Source: JAFARE01 sp035566535 (GTDB lineage: Bacteria > Chloroflexota > Dormibacteria > Aeolococcales > Aeolococcaceae). Taken from it: 20,506 bases of DNA. The notes under the pieces are model-generated. The model was not told the DNA's origin. It saw nothing but the letters and a program-made list of their open reading frames with translations, and ran no database searches. Shown one piece after another: positions 1-7,985 of the stretch (within the stretch, counting starts at the first letter, position 1; each line of letters starts with the position of its first letter). A program made the translations under genes and the position numbers. The stretch spans positions 1 through 20,506 of the forward strand of contig DATMRA010000014.1 in NCBI GenBank assembly GCA_035566535.1, written 5' to 3'.

Positions 1-713
1 TCCTCCGGATGCCGGTGCAGCGTCTCCCATTCCGCGGCGTCCGGCTTGCCCGCTTTGTTGAGAATCGTCGTCGGCACTTCGAGCTTGCCGACGTCGTGGA
101 GCAGCGCAGCCCAGCGCAGGCGAGCCCGGCCGGCATCGTCGATCTTCAGCTCATCCGCCAGAAGATCGGTGAAGACGCGAACGCGCTCGGAGTGTCCCCG
201 CGTTCCCTTGTCGTGGACGCTCAGCGCGAGAACCAGCTCGATCACGGCCTGCATGCCGTGGGCTTCCTCGACGCGGCCGCCCGCCTGTGCGGACACCAGC
301 TTTGCCTGAAGGTCTTTGGGGCTCCCGGTGCGCCGCGCCACCGCGAAGCGAGCCGGCGCCTTGTCCGGGAACAGCAGGGAGATGTTGAGCAGTGCCGCAA
401 GAGGCAGGAGGCGGCGCGCGACCCGCTCGAAGATGACCAGCGACAGCAGAGAGCCGCTCGCGACGACGGCGATCCAGAGCCCGCCGGTCAGCAGGCTATC
501 GGCGCGGGGGAGGGCACTGCTCAGGAGGGCGGCGATGACGAACGACGCGACGATCGGCCCGGCGAACACGAGCACCCGCAGTGCCATGCTCAAGAGCGGC
601 CGGCGATGCCACTCGCGAGCGGACGCGTCGGCTGGCGGTGGCGCACTCGCCGGCGCGGGCGCGCTCGCCGGCGCGGACGTCTCCGCCCGATGGAACCGCA
701 GTCTGAAGGGCAC
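1..713 (-). CDS. HD-GYP domain membrane protein, 5' part only (C-terminus beyond the window edge)
   Basis: The protein reads from a GTG at 713 off the left edge, about 237 residues. An in-frame TAG lies just upstream, and AAGGAG at 723-728 stands 8 nt before the GTG, so the start is well fixed. The N-terminus is Ala/Pro-rich with a repeated APAS pattern (about residues 13-28). Two hydrophobic segments follow (about 40-64 and 74-94), then a linker. The HD domain starts near residue 150, with GHSERV (H174) and the metal-binding HDVGK motif (H206-D207), followed by the VPTTILNKAGK region typical of HD-GYP proteins. HD-GYP domains hydrolyse cyclic di-GMP or related dinucleotides. The GYP signature itself would lie outside the window, so catalytic competence cannot be judged. 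The likely location is the inner membrane with the HD domain in the cytoplasm. It is transcribed away from the oxidoreductase gene at 868. Confidence 0.88.
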   Translation of the reverse strand, partial: MPFRLRFHRAETSAPASAPAPASAPPPADASAREWHRRPLLSMALRVLVFAGPIVASFVIAALLSSALPRADSLLTGGLWIAVVASGSLLSLVIFERVARRLLPLAALLNISLLFPDKAPARFAVARRTGSPKDLQAKLVSAQAGGRVEEAHGMQAVIELVLALSVHDKGTRGHSERVRVFTDLLADELKIDDAGRARLRWAALLHDVGKLEVPTTILNKAGKPDAAEWETLHRHPE

Positions 714-773
714 CCTTCCTACTCCTTGAAATACCTATATCGCGCGCTAAGCACCAAACTCGCAGCTACCGCT

Positions 774-792
774 CGCGATCTCCCCGATCGCG
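774..792. promoter_or_regulatory. Perfect 7-bp inverted repeat in the divergent promoter region
   Basis: CGCGATC (774-780) and GATCGCG (786-792) form a perfect inverted repeat around a 5-nt spacer. It lies in the 154-bp gap between the divergent HD-GYP and oxidoreductase genes, 61 bp from one start and 75 bp from the other. The position suits an operator for either gene, but GC-rich 7-bp palindromes also arise by chance. I see nothing else clear in this gap apart from the two ribosome binding sites. Confidence 0.3.
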
Positions 793-867
793 CGGTCACG
801 ATCCGGTTCCGGAGCGGTCATGCCTGAGCCGGCGCCCGGGGATCGCCAGCGGGGCGGAGGCAGACAG

Positions 868-1521
868 ATGAGGTTTGGGGTGCTGGGCACCGGTCACGCG
901 GGCACCACCATCGCGAGCAAACTCGCGAAGCTCGGCCACGACGTGACCATGGGCTCCCGCTCGCGCGGCAACGAGAAGGCCGCAGCGTGGGTCTCGACGG
1001 CTGGGAACAATGCCCACGCAGGTACGTTCGCTGATGCCGCAGCCTTTGGCGAGATCGTGATCAATGCGACAGCCGGCGGCGCATCACTGGAGGCACTGAA
1101 CGCTGCGGGCGCCGAAAACCTCGACGGCAAGGTGCTGATCGATGTGGCGAATCCACTTGCAGGCGATGGCTTTCCGCCAACGCTCCTGGTGTGCAACACG
1201 GAGAGCCTGGGCGAGCAGATCCAGCATGCGTTCCCCGGCGCCCGTGTGGTCAAGGCACTCAACACCGTCACCGCCAACGTAATGGTCAATCCAGGCATGA
1301 TCTCGGGTAGCCACAACGTATTCGTCGCCGGCAACGATGCGGCGGCGAAGGCCACGGTGAGCACTTTGCTGCAGAGCTTCGGTTGGGCTGCGGGCGACGT
1401 CGTGGACCTCGGCGACATCAGCAACGCTCGCGGTACGGAGATGTACATGCCGCTCTGGATCCGGCTGTACATCGGCTTGGGGACAGCGCACTTCAACATC
1501 CGCATCGTCCGCGAGGACTGA
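868..1521 (+). CDS. NADPH-dependent F420 reductase-family oxidoreductase (NADP-binding Rossmann protein)
   Basis: 217 residues. The N-terminus carries a Rossmann dinucleotide-binding motif, GTGHAG at residues 7-12. G29-S30-R31 after the second strand is typical of enzymes that bind the 2'-phosphate of NADPH. The segments IVINATAGG, VLIDVANPL and VVKALNT match the F420_oxidored family, whose founding members reduce coenzyme F420 with NADPH. Many bacterial relatives act on unknown substrates, so the substrate is not assigned. The ATG at 868 is chosen because CGGAGG lies 7 nt upstream (855-860) and the Rossmann fold begins immediately. An upstream in-frame ATG at 820 would add 16 residues of low-complexity sequence. 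It lies 43 bp before the acyltransferase gene and may be co-transcribed with it. Presence of F420 would fit an actinobacterial-type host, but this gene alone does not prove it. Confidence 0.85.
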   Translation: MRFGVLGTGHAGTTIASKLAKLGHDVTMGSRSRGNEKAAAWVSTAGNNAHAGTFADAAAFGEIVINATAGGASLEALNAAGAENLDGKVLIDVANPLAGDGFPPTLLVCNTESLGEQIQHAFPGARVVKALNTVTANVMVNPGMISGSHNVFVAGNDAAAKATVSTLLQSFGWAAGDVVDLGDISNARGTEMYMPLWIRLYIGLGTAHFNIRIVRED

Positions 1522-1564
1522 GCCGGCGCCGCTGGGGGCAGGCCACCGCGCTACGCTGACGCGC

Positions 1565-3070
1565 ATGTCGCCGAACCCCAACCGCCTGAGCGCGCTGGAC
1601 ACCACCTTCCTCGACCTCGAGGACGCGGTCAGCCACATGCACATCGGCTCCGTGGGCATCTTCGAAGGGCCGGCCCCGCCGCAGGACGAGTTGGTGGCCA
1701 AGATCGCGGCCAAGCTGCCGCTGGTGCCGCGGTACAGGCAGGTTGTGCGTCGCGTTCCGGGCAACGTCGGCCGCCCCGTGTGGGTGGACGACCCGCACTT
1801 CCACATCGACTACCACGTGCGGCGGACTGCCCTGCCCGCACCGGGTGGCGAACCCGAGCTTCGCCGCCTGGTGGGACGCCTGATGTCCCAGCAGCTCGAC
1901 CGGAACAAGCCGCTCTGGGAGATGTGGATCGTCGAGGGCCTCGGCGACGGCCGCTGGGCGTCGATCACGAAGGCGCACCACTGCCTCGTGGACGGCGTTT
2001 CCGGTACCGAGCTGCTGGCCGTGCTCATGGATCTGTCGCCGGAGCCGGACCCACTGCCGGAGCCCGAGCCGTGGCTCCCCGACCGTCAGCCGACGTCGGT
2101 GGAGTTGGTGGCGCGGACCGTCCTCGATCTCGCGCGCAGCCCCGCCGAGCAGGTGAACGCCGTGCGAGGGGCTGGTCTCGCCTTCTCCCAAGCTGTGGTG
2201 GGGACCGCTCAGCTGGCCAAGGGCTTCGCGTCGCTCGCCGGTCTGATTGCACCCACCGAGGCGTCGAGCCTCAACGGACCCATCGGTCCGCATCGACGCT
2301 GGGCGTGGGCTTCAGCGACGGTCGACGACGTGAAGACGGTGCGCCAGGCCCTGGGCGGAACCTTCAACGACGTTGTCCTTGCCGTTATCACCGCGGGCTT
2401 TCGCGCTCTGCTTCGCTCGCGCGGGGAGTCCACCGACCGGGTGTTGCGCACGATGGTGCCCGTGTCGGTGCGCGGCCGCGACACCTCCGGCCGCGCGATC
2501 GGCGATCAGACCTTCAACAACAAGGTGTCGGCGATGTTCGCCGAGCTCCCGGTCGACATCGGCGATCCGGTGGAGCAGCTGCACGCCATCACCGAGCAGA
2601 TGGAGGGGCTGAAGGAGTCGAGTGAGGCCATGGCCGCGGAAGCGCTCACATCGCTCGCAGGATTCGCGCCGCCGATGCTCCTCGGTTTGGGCCTCCGGAT
2701 CGCATCGCGGGTGCCCCAACGCAATTTCAACACCGTGACCACGAATGTGCCTGGGCCGCAGCTGCCGCTGTACATGCTCGGCCGCAGGATGCTCAAGGCT
2801 TATCCATATGTGCCGCTCTGGGGCAGGATACGAATCACCGTCGCGATCTTCTCGTACGACGGACAGGTGAATTTCGGCGTCACCGGTGACTACGACACAG
2901 CGGCAGACATCGCTGTGATCTGCCGCGGTATCGAGAGGGGCCTCCGGGAGTTGTTGCGTGCCGCTCAGCCGGCAGCACAGCCACCGCGTCCCGCGCGCGA
3001 ACGCAAGCGATCTGCCAACGGCAGCGCGCCAGGACAGGCAACGCCAAAGGCTCAAACTCGCGCTCGCTGA
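1565..3070 (+). CDS. Wax ester synthase / diacylglycerol acyltransferase (WS/DGAT family)
   Basis: 501 residues, close to the usual 450-500 of the family. The acyltransferase active-site motif HHxxxDG is present as HHCLVDG at residues 138-144, with H139 as the expected catalytic base. Other family signatures seen are PLWEMWIVEGL before the active site, FNDVVLAVITAGFR in the middle, and NFNTVTTNVPGP toward the C-terminus. These enzymes transfer a fatty acyl group from acyl-CoA to a long-chain alcohol or diacylglycerol, making wax ester or triacylglycerol storage lipid at the membrane or lipid-droplet surface. The last 35 or so residues are Pro/Ala-rich and strongly basic, probably disordered, and could help membrane or nucleoid contact. 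No clear ribosome binding site precedes the ATG. Which acceptor is used cannot be told from sequence. The pairing with storage-carbon genes downstream is suggestive only. Confidence 0.93.
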   Translation: MSPNPNRLSALDTTFLDLEDAVSHMHIGSVGIFEGPAPPQDELVAKIAAKLPLVPRYRQVVRRVPGNVGRPVWVDDPHFHIDYHVRRTALPAPGGEPELRRLVGRLMSQQLDRNKPLWEMWIVEGLGDGRWASITKAHHCLVDGVSGTELLAVLMDLSPEPDPLPEPEPWLPDRQPTSVELVARTVLDLARSPAEQVNAVRGAGLAFSQAVVGTAQLAKGFASLAGLIAPTEASSLNGPIGPHRRWAWASATVDDVKTVRQALGGTFNDVVLAVITAGFRALLRSRGESTDRVLRTMVPVSVRGRDTSGRAIGDQTFNNKVSAMFAELPVDIGDPVEQLHAITEQMEGLKESSEAMAAEALTSLAGFAPPMLLGLGLRIASRVPQRNFNTVTTNVPGPQLPLYMLGRRMLKAYPYVPLWGRIRITVAIFSYDGQVNFGVTGDYDTAADIAVICRGIERGLRELLRAAQPAAQPPRPARERKRSANGSAPGQATPKAQTRAR

Positions 3071-3134
3071 GGCGAGGGAGCGTCCCAGCGTCCTCTAAGG
3101 CGTTGCCCGGCAGAGCGCCGTACCGTTTTGGGTC

Positions 3135-4565
3135 ATGGGTATCTCGCGCACCCGCGGGTCATTGTTTGCGGTCGCCACCCTCGGCGTGCTCACCGCTGCA
3201 TGCGGCATCCCGAGCGTCACGACCGGCTCGAGCCCGACCCCGACGTCGGCTCCGGGCGGCGCGCAGAGGATCAAACACGTGATCGTGATCATGCAGGAGA
3301 ACCGATCGTTCGACTCCTACTTCGGCACCTATCCGAACGCGGATGGCATCCCGATGCAGAACGGCGCGCCGGCCGTGTGCGTGCCGGATCCACAGACCGG
3401 CTCCTGCGTGCGGCCGTACGTCGATCATGCAGATGTCAACGGAGGCGGGCCGCACGGCGCGGCCAACGCCACCGCCGACATCAACGGCGGTGCGATGGAC
3501 GGCTTCGTCGCGCAAGCTCTCGCCGCCAAGAAGGGCTGTGTCGACCCGACCAACCCGGCCTGTACCAACTCCAAGACTCCCGACGTCATGGGCTATCACG
3601 TCCAGAGCGACATACCCAACTACTGGAGCTACGCGCAGAACTTCGTGCTGCAGGACCACATCTACGAACCCAACGCTTCGTGGAGCCTTCCCGCGCACCT
3701 GTTCCTCGTCTCCGAGTGGTCGGCACACTGCACGCAGACCAACAACCCGGCCAGCTGCCAGAACGCGCTGCAGAACCCCGGGTCACCACCTGACTCCGGC
3801 GCCGCAAGCCACGCGGCGCCGATCTACGCGTGGACCGACCTCACGTATCTCCTGCACAAGAACCAGGTGAGCTGGGGCTACTACGTCGTTCCCGGAAGCG
3901 AGCCGGACTGCACTGACGACGCTTCGCTGAGCTGCGCTCCGGTCAAGCAGAATAGCAAGACGCCCGGCATCTGGAACCCGCTGCCGTATTTCGACACGGT
4001 GAAGAACGACGGCCAGCTGGGCAACATCCAGGCCGTCGACAACTTCTACGCCGCCGCGAAAGCCGGCACGCTGCCCGCGGTCAGCTGGGTGGTTCCGTCG
4101 GGCGAGGTGAGCGAGCACCCTCCGGGGCCGGTGAGCTTCGGCGAGTCGTACGTCACGAGCCTCGTGAACGCTGTGATGTCCGGCCCCGACTGGAGCTCCA
4201 CCGCGATCTTCGTCACCTGGGACGACTGGGGCGGCTTCTATGACCACGTGGCGCCGCCGTCGGTCGATGTGAACGGCTATGGACTACGGGTTCCCGGGCT
4301 CGTGATCAGCCCGTACGCGCGACGTGGCTTCGTCGATCATCAAACCCTCAGCTTCGACGCGTACGACAAGTTCATCGAAGATGTCTTCCTCAACGGAGCG
4401 CGCATCGATCCGGCCTCCGACGGCCGTCCTGATCCGCGGCCGGATGTGCGCGAGAGTGCATCCATCCTGGGAAACCTGGCCGCCGACTTCGACTTCACGC
4501 AGCAACCTCGCGCGCCCACCCTCCTCCCCGTACATCCCGCGACAACCCTCACGGGGACGCCGTAG
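3135..4565 (+). CDS. Lipoprotein phosphoesterase of the phospholipase C / acid phosphatase family
   Basis: 476 residues. The first 23 form a lipoprotein signal peptide: MGISRTR, a hydrophobic stretch, then the lipobox LTAAC with the lipidated Cys at residue 23. A Ser/Thr/Pro-rich spacer leads to the phosphoesterase domain (PF04185). Visible family motifs are QENRSFDSYFGTY (N56 is in the metal/nucleophile region), SYAQNFVLQDH, and near the C-terminus TWDDWGGFYDHV with D363, D364, D370 and H371. The canonical form of the last motif is usually DE-GGG, so Trp here is a small variation. Family members hydrolyse phospholipid head groups or other phosphate esters outside the cytoplasm. The lipidated Cys places this one on the outer face of the membrane. 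Its 3' end overlaps the convergent antiporter gene by 17 bp. The exact substrate is unknown. Confidence 0.92.
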   Translation: MGISRTRGSLFAVATLGVLTAACGIPSVTTGSSPTPTSAPGGAQRIKHVIVIMQENRSFDSYFGTYPNADGIPMQNGAPAVCVPDPQTGSCVRPYVDHADVNGGGPHGAANATADINGGAMDGFVAQALAAKKGCVDPTNPACTNSKTPDVMGYHVQSDIPNYWSYAQNFVLQDHIYEPNASWSLPAHLFLVSEWSAHCTQTNNPASCQNALQNPGSPPDSGAASHAAPIYAWTDLTYLLHKNQVSWGYYVVPGSEPDCTDDASLSCAPVKQNSKTPGIWNPLPYFDTVKNDGQLGNIQAVDNFYAAAKAGTLPAVSWVVPSGEVSEHPPGPVSFGESYVTSLVNAVMSGPDWSSTAIFVTWDDWGGFYDHVAPPSVDVNGYGLRVPGLVISPYARRGFVDHQTLSFDAYDKFIEDVFLNGARIDPASDGRPDPRPDVRESASILGNLAADFDFTQQPRAPTLLPVHPATTLTGTP

Positions 4566-5712
4566 CCGGCTGACTCCGCGCGAGCATCAGGGAACCAATA
4601 GTCGCGGGAATCAAGGTCAGGCAGCCGGCTGCGACCAGCGCGGCGGCGTCGGCTGCGCTGAGCACGTGGGTCGACAGTCCGAGGCTCGCGGCCGCGGCGG
4701 GCAGGCCCAGCTGCGCGGACGCAGCCAGGCCGGTCGCGAGGGCGTGTCCGCGTCCGGCCACGCGCGCGGCAATGAGATGCGTCACCACCGCCGCGGCCGC
4801 AAGCAGCACGGCGAGCAGGATTCGCGACGGTGTTGTGAGAAGCGCGCGCAAGTTGATCTCTGCACCCAGCAGCAGAAAGAAGAGCGGCACGAAAAACCCG
4901 TTGGCCACACCGGTGATCTGCAACGCGAGACGGTCCGGTTCGCGCAGCCGCACGATGACCATTCCGGCCAGAAACCCGGCCACCAGTGTGCTCGCGCCGG
5001 TGCGCTCGGCGATGGCCGACAAGCCGAGGAGCAACACGAGTGCGATGCGTATCTGCCACGCCCAGCCGCGCCTCAACGACTGCCGGCGCACCTCGTGTGA
5101 GAAGTGTGACCCGCGAACGCGGAGCGCCACCAGCAGAACGAGGATGCCCGCCGCGATGATCGCCGCGTCACCGCCGATCGCAGGGGCGATACCGCTCGCG
5201 TCGGTGAGTGTCAGCGGCATGAGCACCACCGTGGTCGCGTCGGCTATGGCGACCCATGCGATGAGCATCGCCACGTGGGGCCCGGACAGATTTCGCTCGA
5301 TGAGTATCGGGAAGGCGACCGCCGCCGAGCTGCCGGCGATGAGGACCGCAAGAAGGGTGGGCCGCCCGATTCCCAGCGCGCGATCGATTCCCAGCCCAAT
5401 TGGAATCGCCGTGATGGCCACCACCGCAAATGCCACGAGTCCGCGCACGAAGCCCTGCCGGATCGCGGGCGACCCTATGTCGACCCGCGTGCCGGCGCTG
5501 AGCATGAGCATTGCGAACCCCAGCGCCATGAAGGCGACGAGCGGCTGCCGGCTCGGATCGACGACCCCGAAACCCGTGCGGCCCAAGACGAATCCCGCGA
5601 TGAGCTCGCCGATCACCGCCGGCACGAGCCCCCGGGCCCCGAATGAGAGCAGCGGCCCGGCCAGGCCCGCCAGCATGAGCACGGCCAGCAGCACAAACAT
5701 GGCGAGGATCAT
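4549..5712 (-). CDS. Cation:proton antiporter, CPA2 / Na+/H+ exchanger family
   Basis: 387 residues, almost entirely hydrophobic with about 11-13 predicted membrane helices, fitting the Na_H_Exchanger domain (PF00999) without cytosolic regulatory domains. Family-like segments include FMALGFAMLMLSAGTRVDIG in the first half, AGSSAAVAFPIL, and FFVPLFFLLLGAEINLRALL in the second half. These proteins exchange Na+ or K+ for protons and help pH and osmotic balance. The ATG at 5712 is chosen because the hydrophobic protein begins there, only 22 bp after the glgX stop. Longer frame extension to 5958 would simply be a glgX shadow. No good ribosome binding site is visible, so it may be translated after glgX on the same message. 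Co-transcription with a trehalose/glycogen enzyme would make sense for osmotic stress. It overlaps the end of the phosphoesterase gene by 17 bp. Confidence 0.88.
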   Translation of the reverse strand: MILAMFVLLAVLMLAGLAGPLLSFGARGLVPAVIGELIAGFVLGRTGFGVVDPSRQPLVAFMALGFAMLMLSAGTRVDIGSPAIRQGFVRGLVAFAVVAITAIPIGLGIDRALGIGRPTLLAVLIAGSSAAVAFPILIERNLSGPHVAMLIAWVAIADATTVVLMPLTLTDASGIAPAIGGDAAIIAAGILVLLVALRVRGSHFSHEVRRQSLRRGWAWQIRIALVLLLGLSAIAERTGASTLVAGFLAGMVIVRLREPDRLALQITGVANGFFVPLFFLLLGAEINLRALLTTPSRILLAVLLAAAAVVTHLIAARVAGRGHALATGLAASAQLGLPAAAASLGLSTHVLSAADAAALVAAGCLTLIPATIGSLMLARSQPATASP

Positions 5713-5734
5713 GGCGCGGCTGGGGCCGCAACGA

Positions 5735-7909
5735 CTAGTTGCGTGGTCTGCGCAATACGACGAGGGAGTGCGCGAGGACAGGAACCTTGTCGCGCGGGCG
5801 AAATTGCAACGAGCCCTCCGCCGCATCCGGGTTCGCGGTATCGAGCACGAACGACCAGCTGTCACCCCACCCGGGCGGGATGGCCCAGGTGATGTCGTCG
5901 TCGCCCGAGTGCAACAGCACCATGATGCTGTCGCCGGTGATGCGCTGCCCGCGCGCATCGCGATCGGGAATCTCGTCTCCGTTGAGGATCATGCCCAGCG
6001 ATCGCTCAGCCTCGTTGAACCAGTTCGGGTCACGGAACTCTCGGCCGTTGGGCAGGAACCAGAAGATGTCCTTGCGCCCGGAGCCGTAGATTTCCTGGCC
6101 GGAGAAGAATCGCTTGCGGCGCAGCACCGGCTGCGTCCGGCGAAAGTCGATGAGGCGCTGCACGTATGCGAGCATGTCCGCGTCCACGTGGTCCCAGTCG
6201 AGCCACGAGATCTCGTTGTCCTGGCAGTACGCGTTGTTGCTGCCGTTCTGGGTTCGCCCGATCTCGTCGCCGCCGAGCGCCATCGGGCATCCCTGGGAGA
6301 GCAGCACCGTCGAGATGAGGTTGCGCCGCTGCCGCCCTCTCAGCTCGTTGACTGCGGGGTCCTCGGTCTCGCCCTCGACACCGCAATTCCAGGAGCGGTT
6401 GTCGTCGGTGCCGTCTTTGTTGTTCTCGCCGTTCGCCTCGTTGTGCTTCTGGTTGTACGTGACCAGGTCGCGCAACGTGAATCCGTCGTGCGCGGTGACG
6501 AAGTTGATGCTCGCCCAGGGCTGACGCCCCTCTCCCTGATACAAGTCGCTGGAGCCGGTGAGCCGGTATGCGAGATCGCGCACGCCGGGGCTTGCGCCGC
6601 GCCAGTAGTCACGCACCGAGTCGCGGAACCCGCCATTCCACTCCGCCCAGCGGACCGGGAAGTTGCCCACCTGGTAGCCGCCCGCGCCCACATCCCACGG
6701 TTCGGCCACCAGCTTGACTCGTGAGAGCACCGGGTCCTGATGGATGATGTCGAAGAACGCAGAGAGCCGGTCCACGTCGTAGAACTGGCGTGCCAATGCC
6801 GCTGCGAGGTCGAAGCGGAACCCGTCGACGTGCATCTCGGTCACCCAGTAGCGCAGGCTGTCCATGATCACCTGCAGCGTGTGCGGGTTGCGCACGTTCA
6901 GGCTGTTGCCGGTTCCGGTGACGTCGAAATAGAAGCGCGGATTCTCGTCCATGAGGCGGTAGTACGCGCGGTTGTCGAGGCCGCGAAAGCTGACGGTCGG
7001 GCCGAGATGGTTGCCCTCGCCCGTGTGGTTGTAGACGACATCGAGGATCACCTCGAGGCCGGCGGCGTGGAGCGCGCGCACCATCGCCTTGAACTCGCGT
7101 ACCTGCTGACCGTGCGCGCCCGATGCGGAATAGCGAGCCTCGGGCGCGAAGTACCCGACCGAGTCGTAGCCCCAGTAGTTGACCAACCCACGTTCGACGA
7201 GAAAGCCGGCATCGATGAACTGGTGCACGGGCATGAGCTCGACCGCGGTGACGCCGAGGTTCTGCAGATGCGCGATCGCAGCCGGATGAGCCAACCCGGC
7301 GTATGTTCCGCGCAGGTCCTTGGGCACATCCGGGTGTTTCTCGGTGAAACCCTTGACGTGCATCTCGTAGATGATCGTGTCGGCCCACGCCGTGTTCGGA
7401 CGGCGGTCGTCGCCCCAGGGAAACGATCGGTCAACGACCACACAGCGCGGCATCGCCGGTGCAGAGTCCAGCTCGCTGGGCTCGGTGTCGTCGGCGCCGA
7501 CGCGGTAGCCGAAGAGCTCCGGCCCATGGTGGAACGTGCCCGAGATCGCAAGCGCGTACGGGTCGAGGAGCAGCTTGTTGTGGTTGTAGCGGAGGCCCTG
7601 TTCCGGCGCATATGGACCGCGCACGCGGTAGCCGTAATGCTGCCCCGGATCCACCTTCTCGACGTAGCCGTGCCAGACCAGGTCGGTGCGCTCCACCAGG
7701 TCGTAGGTGGACGTTTCCTGCCCGTCAGAGTCGTAGAAGACGAGTTCCACGCCTTCAGCCATCTCCGCGAACAGGGCGAAGTTGGCCCCTTCGCCGTCCC
7801 ACGTAGCCCCCAGCGGCGCGTCGTTGCCCGGCCAGGCGGCGGGGCGCTCGGCTGTCTCTGGGGCGGTGGGAATCTCAGGAATAGCCAAGGACGGCCCAGT
7901 ACGACCCAC
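5735..7909 (-). CDS. glgX: Glycogen debranching enzyme GlgX/TreX (GH13 isoamylase type)
   Basis: 724 residues, normal for GlgX/TreX. An N-terminal CBM48-like domain (about residues 28-130, LGATWDGEGANFALFAE) precedes the GH13 barrel. The catalytic triad is complete: nucleophile D367 in GFRFDLAAAL, acid/base E403 in VAEPWD, and transition-state D475 in TAHDGFTLRDL. The NNAYCQDNEISWLDW signature, specific to debranching enzymes, is present. The enzyme cuts alpha-1,6 branch points in glycogen or limit dextrins and supplies linear maltodextrins. In TreX-containing trehalose clusters these feed TreY. It is divergent from malQ-treY-treZ, with 76 bp between start codons. The start is a GTG at 7909 with no Shine-Dalgarno; a TTG at 7885 is an alternative that would also keep all domains. 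The antiporter follows 22 bp downstream. Confidence 0.96.
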   Translation of the reverse strand: MGRTGPSLAIPEIPTAPETAERPAAWPGNDAPLGATWDGEGANFALFAEMAEGVELVFYDSDGQETSTYDLVERTDLVWHGYVEKVDPGQHYGYRVRGPYAPEQGLRYNHNKLLLDPYALAISGTFHHGPELFGYRVGADDTEPSELDSAPAMPRCVVVDRSFPWGDDRRPNTAWADTIIYEMHVKGFTEKHPDVPKDLRGTYAGLAHPAAIAHLQNLGVTAVELMPVHQFIDAGFLVERGLVNYWGYDSVGYFAPEARYSASGAHGQQVREFKAMVRALHAAGLEVILDVVYNHTGEGNHLGPTVSFRGLDNRAYYRLMDENPRFYFDVTGTGNSLNVRNPHTLQVIMDSLRYWVTEMHVDGFRFDLAAALARQFYDVDRLSAFFDIIHQDPVLSRVKLVAEPWDVGAGGYQVGNFPVRWAEWNGGFRDSVRDYWRGASPGVRDLAYRLTGSSDLYQGEGRQPWASINFVTAHDGFTLRDLVTYNQKHNEANGENNKDGTDDNRSWNCGVEGETEDPAVNELRGRQRRNLISTVLLSQGCPMALGGDEIGRTQNGSNNAYCQDNEISWLDWDHVDADMLAYVQRLIDFRRTQPVLRRKRFFSGQEIYGSGRKDIFWFLPNGREFRDPNWFNEAERSLGMILNGDEIPDRDARGQRITGDSIMVLLHSGDDDITWAIPPGWGDSWSFVLDTANPDAAEGSLQFRPRDKVPVLAHSLVVLRRPRN

Positions 7910-7962
7910 CTAAACTGATAGGATCGCGCTCCGAAAAAGTGATAGTTCTACACTCCCAAAGC

Positions 7963-7981
7963 ACGGCCTGGGGCCGTTTTT
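7963..7981 (+). terminator. Terminator-like hairpin directly before malQ (possible attenuator)
   Basis: ACGGCC (7963-7968), a 3-nt loop, and GGCCGT (7972-7977) form a perfect 6-bp stem followed by a run of five T (7977-7981). This is the layout of an intrinsic terminator reading on the plus strand. No plus-strand gene ends here: the gene on the left is divergent. The hairpin therefore lies in the leader of malQ, ending 4 nt before its GTG, where it could cause premature termination or hide the start region. Two TGATAG hexamers (7916-7921 and 7940-7945), 24 bp apart, also lie in this 76-bp divergent gap and could be regulator half-sites. This function is inferred from position only. Confidence 0.5.
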
Positions 7982-7985
7982 CCGC

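Noticed and set aside
9..827. Open plus-strand frame of 272 codons at the left edge
   Set aside because: It is antisense to the HD-GYP gene, whose minus-strand product has recognisable motifs (HDVGK) and a good ribosome binding site. The plus frame gives an Arg/Gln-rich product with no family features.
5713..5958. N-terminal extension of the antiporter frame
   Set aside because: The extension lies inside glgX in another frame and is Cys/Arg/Thr-rich. The hydrophobic protein starts at 5712.
4772..6724. 650-codon plus-strand frame
   Set aside because: It is antisense across the antiporter and glgX. Its product is a Ser/Arg/Pro-rich string changing character at the gene border, typical of a high-GC shadow frame.
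6740..7918. 392-codon plus-strand frame
   Set aside because: Mirror frame of glgX, rich in Val/Glu/His/Asp with no domain; glgX has all catalytic residues.
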